NCBI RefSeq assembly: GCF_013348805.1
Contig: NZ_CP054690.1
Span: 3,286,001 to 3,350,000 of the forward strand
Direction of reading: 5' to 3'
DNA length: 64,000 bases
Source: Rhodococcus sp. W8901
GTDB taxonomy: Bacteria; Actinomycetota; Actinomycetes; Mycobacteriales; Mycobacteriaceae
Position 1 is the first letter of the stretch. Each line of letters opens with the position of its first letter. The notes beneath the pieces were generated by a model that had not been told where the DNA came from, did not search any database, and saw only the letters and a program-made list of their open reading frames with translations. The position numbers and the translations under genes are program-made. Below are positions 59,931 through 64,000 of this stretch, piece by piece.

Positions 59931-60581
59931 TCACAGCACCGGACATTTGCGGCCAGCAACCTTGTCGCCGGATAGTCCGTTGTGGAGCAAGATATCAACG
60001 GATTTGTCCTGGCCTGGGTTGCCGCGCGCGGCGTCGACCGCGAGGGCGGTGCACACCACCTGGTCGACCGCCGGCGGGGAGAGATCGTAGACCGGTACCG
60101 ACACGGTGATCACGGTCTCGGTGACGGTGACGTCGATGTCCGCCAGTGAGGCCCCCATCCGGGGCACCTCGTTGCGAAGCTCGCGGGTGTCGTCGCGCAG
60201 TTCCCGGCCCGCACCCAGGCCGAGCATCTGGATGGCGCGGCGGAGGTCGCCGAGCTTCCCCCACGGCTCGTCCCAGACGGTCCCTTGCGGTGCCGTCACC
60301 GGGCGCAGCGCGGTCCCGTCGAGGTAGTACAGGGTCGGGCCGGTGGCAATGCCGACCGGGGGCTCGCCGACGTCTGTGACCCCACTACCCGTTAGGATCG
60401 CGCTGCAAGCCACGGTCAGAGTCAACCCCGTCAAGACCAGCAGAAGAGCACGCAGCGCCGCAGTCGGCACCCGGTTCACCCCTCGCACATCGACGATCCT
60501 CCCACGAGCTTGCGGAACGCCGTTCGGACGGGCGGGTGTGCGGTCCTTCCGGCGGCGACCTGCCGGGTGATTGCCGTTCAT
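59931..60581 (-). CDS. GerMN-like lipoprotein
   Basis: 216 residues. A hydrophobic stretch ALRALLLVLTGLTLTVACSA ends in a lipobox-like VACS with the lipidated cysteine at about residue 59, so a shorter start inside the frame (for example the GTG before NRVPTAAL) may be used. The mature part resembles GerMN-type domains (GPTLYYLDGTALRPVTAPQG, VTVTETVITVSVPVYDLSPPAVDQVVCTAL). ATG 60581 overlaps the stop of the acyltransferase gene (ATGA), indicating coupling. Outer-face membrane anchoring is expected. It converges with the histidine kinase gene, so it may belong to the same envelope-related neighbourhood. Confidence 0.75.
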   Translation of the reverse strand: MNGNHPAGRRRKDRTPARPNGVPQARGRIVDVRGVNRVPTAALRALLLVLTGLTLTVACSAILTGSGVTDVGEPPVGIATGPTLYYLDGTALRPVTAPQGTVWDEPWGKLGDLRRAIQMLGLGAGRELRDDTRELRNEVPRMGASLADIDVTVTETVITVSVPVYDLSPPAVDQVVCTALAVDAARGNPGQDKSVDILLHNGLSGDKVAGRKCPVL

Positions 60582-62452
60582 CGCGACTGCTGCTCGATGG
60601 CGCGCGTCAACAGGTCGACATACAGCCCGGTCCCGGTGGGGCTCCGCGGGTGAGTGTCGTCCTCCCAGAACACCTCTGGTACACCCTGGGTGGCGACCTT
60701 CCAGTCGACGATCACGGTGTTGGGCCAGCGCCGCTGTGCGGCGCGCAGGGCGGCATTGACCGCGTCCTGCCACGGCCTGGGCACGCTGACGTTCATGATG
60801 ATCACCCGACGCGACGACCCGATCGTTCGCAGTGCCGCATCGAGGGCGGACTCGTCGAATGCGCCGTTCGTGCCCAACCCGATCACAACCACCTTTCCGA
60901 GCCGTCCGGTGTCGCGCAGCTGCGCAACGAGATCGGGCAGATCCCACATCTGCCGACCGATTTCCACATCGACGTCCGCGCCGGGCAGGCGCTCTCGCAG
61001 TTCGCGTCCGGCCGCCGCCATGACGGAGTCGCCGAGCGCGGTCACGCCGCTGCCCGGAGGGCCGGCAGTCTCCGCCCTCAGCGGGATACCCGCGGGCGGA
61101 GATGTGGGTGTTACTGATGGCGTCTGCGGGGCGCGGGCCGCGCTCTGGCCGGCAGCGATCTGAGATTGCAGGTCGTCCGCCGGCGGGGCGAAGACAATAC
61201 CCGCCGCCGCAGTGAAGACGGTGGTGGCGGCCACGGCCACCGCCACGCCACGGCCGGATGACGAGGGCAGTGAGCGGGGGTACTCGGTGAACCGCACGAG
61301 AGTGCCGCGGAATCCGTGCCGCCTGATCGGGTCCTCGACCCAGCGATACGACAACGCAGCGGCAGCAAAGGATATCGATGTCGCCGTCGCGGCGAAGACG
61401 AGCGGCGACATCGCGGGAACCGCAGCCTGAAGCAGCACGATGACCGGCATATGCCACAGGTATATGCCGTAGGACCGCAACCCGATCCACCGCAACGGCC
61501 GCGCAGCGAGGGTTCGCGCGAACCAACCGCCATCAGCGACAGCACCTACTACCACGGCGCCCGCCGCGACAGTCACCAAGCCGAACCCACCGGAATACAG
61601 GAACGGGCTCGCTCCATCCAGCACCGCAACCATGACCACCAAACTCGCGGCGCCCACCACCCCCGCGGTGTCGAGGGCGCGACGCCGCACAGGCACCATC
61701 GTCCTCACCCACGCCGAAGGCATCGACAGCGCCAGCGCTGACCCGACAAGCAACCCGAAGGCATGGGTATCGGTCCCGTAGTACACACGGGAGGCATCGA
61801 CGCCGGGCTCGTAGAGCACGATCATCGCGGCCAGTGACGCCAGCGCGCCCGCTCCCGCGAGCACGGCGCACAGCGAGCGACTACAAGTGACCCGCATGAC
61901 GACGACGAACAGGACCGGCCACACCAGATAGAACTGCTCCTCGACCGCGAGGGACCACAGGTGCAGGAACAACGATGGCTCGCCGAACCCGGCAAAATAG
62001 GACATCCCGCTGACAATGTTCCACCAGTTGCTGGTGAACGTCGCTGCGGCGAGCAGCTCTCCACCGATATCGGACACCAGAGTCGGCCGAATCACTGTGG
62101 CCGCGGCCGTGGCGACCACGACGACCACCGACACGGCCGGAATCAATCTACGTGCCCTGCGAACCCAGAAAGTACGCAGAGGAATGGTTCGTCGTTCCGA
62201 GAACAACCCGTGCAACTGATCGGTAATCAGGTAGCCGCTGATCACGAAGAAGATGTCGACGCCGAGAAAGCCACCCGGAAGCCATGTCTCGTCGAGGTGG
62301 TACACGAGCACCGCCAGCACCGCCCACGCCCGTACCCCGTCCATCCCCCGCCGGTACCGCCTCCCACCCGACTCGTCCAGACGCGCGGTCGGAATCTCGG
62401 CGCCGCCACGACCGTCGACACGGCGGGCGAGCGTTGGTGGCGAAGAATCCAT
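60578..62452 (-). CDS. OafA/YrhL-type acyltransferase with SGNH domain (second copy)
   Basis: 624 residues. The membrane acyltransferase-3 domain (about 35-370) opens MDGVRAWAVLAVLVYHLDETWLPGGFLGVDIFFVISGYLI, with the conserved YH. The C-terminal SGNH domain (about 440-624) has the nucleophile motif ALGDSVMAAAG, the GLGTNGAFDE block and the DDTHPR Asp/His pair, so the hydrolase-like site looks complete. It probably transfers acyl groups to envelope polysaccharide or glycolipid. ATG 62452 was chosen (GTG 62458 is close by). Its stop overlaps the lipoprotein start. It lies about 100 bases after the permease gene. Confidence 0.88.
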   Translation of the reverse strand: MDSSPPTLARRVDGRGGAEIPTARLDESGGRRYRRGMDGVRAWAVLAVLVYHLDETWLPGGFLGVDIFFVISGYLITDQLHGLFSERRTIPLRTFWVRRARRLIPAVSVVVVVATAAATVIRPTLVSDIGGELLAAATFTSNWWNIVSGMSYFAGFGEPSLFLHLWSLAVEEQFYLVWPVLFVVVMRVTCSRSLCAVLAGAGALASLAAMIVLYEPGVDASRVYYGTDTHAFGLLVGSALALSMPSAWVRTMVPVRRRALDTAGVVGAASLVVMVAVLDGASPFLYSGGFGLVTVAAGAVVVGAVADGGWFARTLAARPLRWIGLRSYGIYLWHMPVIVLLQAAVPAMSPLVFAATATSISFAAAALSYRWVEDPIRRHGFRGTLVRFTEYPRSLPSSSGRGVAVAVAATTVFTAAAGIVFAPPADDLQSQIAAGQSAARAPQTPSVTPTSPPAGIPLRAETAGPPGSGVTALGDSVMAAAGRELRERLPGADVDVEIGRQMWDLPDLVAQLRDTGRLGKVVVIGLGTNGAFDESALDAALRTIGSSRRVIIMNVSVPRPWQDAVNAALRAAQRRWPNTVIVDWKVATQGVPEVFWEDDTHPRSPTGTGLYVDLLTRAIEQQSR

Positions 62453-62553
62453 GAGCACAGAGTTCCGAAGCAGTGTCAGCACCAGATGCGGTCCGTGTCG
62501 CAACCGCGTCACAGAACCACCGACCCGGGCACAGGACGGCGCGGCGGAGCAGG

Positions 62554-64000
62554 CTAGCCCTCCTCGCCGGTCTCTTCTCGGAAGGCTGCAGCGCGTGCCA
62601 TTTGCGCGGGCCTGCGGCGCACGATCGCCCACGCCACACCCAGCACGGCGAACCACACCGGGGTGATCAGCAGCGCCTGCAGTGTGTCGTCCTTCTGGGT
62701 GAATGCCCAGATCAGGAACAAGAAGAAGGCGAACACCGCGTAACACATGGGGACGCCGCCAGGCATCTTGTACGTGGAGGCCTGGTGCAGGTGCGGACGT
62801 CGCTTGCGATAGACGAGGTAGCTGATCAGGATGATCGACCAGACGAACATGAAGCAGAGTGACGCGATGGTCGTGACGAGGGTGAAGGCCGCGATGATCG
62901 AGCCACCGACCACGACCATCACGACACCGGCAAGCAGGAACACACCCGAGAGGTACAACGCGTTGGCCGGCACGCGCCGCCGGGTGAGCTTGCCGAACGC
63001 CGCGGGCGCGTCACCTTCCTGCGCGAGCCCGTACACCATCCGTGAGGTCGAGTAGATCCCCGAATTCGCCGAGGACGTCGCAGAGGTCAGCACGACGAAG
63101 TTGATCACCGAAGCGGCAATGCCGAGGCCGGCGAGGGAGAACATTGCCACGAACGGGCTGCGATCTGCGACGATCTCTCGCCACGGCGTAACCGAGATGA
63201 TCACGGTGAGCGCGACCACGTAGAACAGCATCATACGAACCGGGATCGAGTTGATGGCCTTCGGAAGGTTCTTCTCCGGGTCCTTGGCCTCGGCAGCGGT
63301 GGTGCCGACGAGTTCGATACCGACGAACGCGAAGGTCGCGATCTGGAATCCGGCAACGAAGCCCATGATGCCGGTCGGGAAGAAGCCACCGTCGTTCCAC
63401 AGATTGGCGAAGGACGCCTCGGCGCCGCCGGGGGCGATGAAATGAGTGAAGACCATTGCCAGTCCGACGACGATCAAACCGACGATGGCAATGATCTTGA
63501 TCAGCGCGAACCAGAACTCAGTTTCTCCGAATGCCTTGACGCTGGGCAGATTCAATCCGATGAGGAGGGCCACCGAGACGAGCGCCGGGATCCACAGCGG
63601 CAACGACCCCCACCAGTACGAGACGTAGCCCGCAATGGCGATGACATCCGCGATACCGGTGACGATCCAACAGAACCAGTAGGTCCACCCGGTGAAGAAG
63701 CCGGCCCACGGGCCGAGTAGATCGGAGGCAAAATCCGCGAACGATTTGTACGATGTGTTGGAGAGCAACAACTCCCCCATCGCGCGCATGACGAAGAACA
63801 GCATCGTGCCGATGATCGTGTACACGAAGATCACCGACGGACCCGCGAGGGAGATCGTCTTGCCGGACCCCATGAACAGGCCGGTGCCGATCGCCCCGCC
63901 GATCGCGATCAGCTGGATATGACGATTGGACAATTGCCGGGACAGTCCCGGCGGGTGTGACTCGTCGGCTGCGACAGCAACTGGCGTCGCAGCGACGCGG
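62554..64000 (-). CDS. Amino-acid permease (CycA-like), 5' end beyond the window
   Basis: The frame is open to the right edge; 482 codons are visible. The protein is an APC-superfamily transporter with about twelve membrane helices. It starts SNRHIQLIAIGGAIGTGLFMGSGKTISLAGPS, the signature of the D-serine/D-alanine/glycine and related amino-acid transporter group, followed by MGELLLSNTSYKSFADFA. The first possible ATG-like start inside the window is a TTG at 63933 within the conserved region, so the true start is upstream, probably just past 64000. The substrate is not decided by sequence alone. Confidence 0.9.
   Translation of the reverse strand, partial: RVAATPVAVAADESHPPGLSRQLSNRHIQLIAIGGAIGTGLFMGSGKTISLAGPSVIFVYTIIGTMLFFVMRAMGELLLSNTSYKSFADFASDLLGPWAGFFTGWTYWFCWIVTGIADVIAIAGYVSYWWGSLPLWIPALVSVALLIGLNLPSVKAFGETEFWFALIKIIAIVGLIVVGLAMVFTHFIAPGGAEASFANLWNDGGFFPTGIMGFVAGFQIATFAFVGIELVGTTAAEAKDPEKNLPKAINSIPVRMMLFYVVALTVIISVTPWREIVADRSPFVAMFSLAGLGIAASVINFVVLTSATSSANSGIYSTSRMVYGLAQEGDAPAAFGKLTRRRVPANALYLSGVFLLAGVVMVVVGGSIIAAFTLVTTIASLCFMFVWSIILISYLVYRKRRPHLHQASTYKMPGGVPMCYAVFAFFLFLIWAFTQKDDTLQALLITPVWFAVLGVAWAIVRRRPAQMARAAAFREETGEEG

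Noticed and set aside
59912-59932. GTGGCCAG-N5-CTGGTCAC hairpin between converging genes as a terminator
   Set aside because: The arms have a mismatch, no U-run follows on either strand, and it overlaps the lipoprotein stop; too weak to annotate.

Overview
High-GC actinobacterial DNA from the mycolate-containing order Mycobacteriales, most likely Rhodococcus or a close relative. Grounds for this: strong G/C third-position codon use, frequent GTG starts, a mycobacterial-type biotin locus (bioB, BsaP, DUF2567 and the TetR regulator BioQ), a succinate dehydrogenase operon with the Rv0250c-Rv0247c layout, a CYP125-like P450, and an alcohol dehydrogenase resembling Rhodococcus ruber ADH-A. The genus is inferred from remembered families, not from a database search.

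Layout. 1-1296: 5' part of a molybdopterin oxidoreductase (FdhF/YdeP type) running off the left edge. 1499-4114: biotin synthase locus bioB-bsaP-DUF2567 with divergent bioQ and two BioQ-type operators between them. 4228-7018: lipoprotein, a decayed small membrane protein and a MOSC/flavin reductase/[2Fe-2S] fusion. 7099-9823: DUF6325, SHOCT and alkylsulfatase genes. 9854-16548: LuxR regulator, amidase, small membrane protein, secreted lipase, TetR with paired operators, pentapeptide-repeat protein, GNAT and an SDR remnant. 16687-24364: large ATPase-LuxR regulator, DinB-like protein, XRE-cupin regulator, an unrecognised 439-aa protein, DUF1801, LRR-like, Mut7-C and VOC proteins.

24467-40939 is one 16.5-kb gene for a 5490-residue nonribosomal peptide synthetase, C-A-T-E / C-A-T / C-A-T-E / C-A-T-TE. 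It predicts a D-L-D-L tetrapeptide, probably N-acylated. No MbtH gene, exporter, tailoring enzyme or siderophore gene lies beside it.

41158-47122, same strand: DUF4190 protein, Hsp20 with a CIRCE/promoter overlap, sdhB, sdhA, the membrane anchor and an Rv0250c-like gene behind a perfect CRP/GlxR-type site, and a methyltransferase with a 9-bp tandem repeat in its 5' end. 47232-50396: bioA, bioF and bioD, with a 33-bp perfect palindrome containing a BioQ box in front of bioF. The two biotin loci, about 45 kb apart, therefore appear to share one regulator: BioA, BioD and BioB make biotin from the BioF product, with BsaP assisting BioB.

50532-64000: two OafA-type acyltransferases with SGNH tails, a CYP125-like P450 with several upstream inverted repeats, a PucR-type regulator, a small membrane protein, an ADH-A-like dehydrogenase, a broken ClC-type channel gene, a two-component pair, a GerMN-like lipoprotein and an amino-acid permease running off the right edge. 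No rRNA, tRNA, CRISPR array or insertion sequence was seen.
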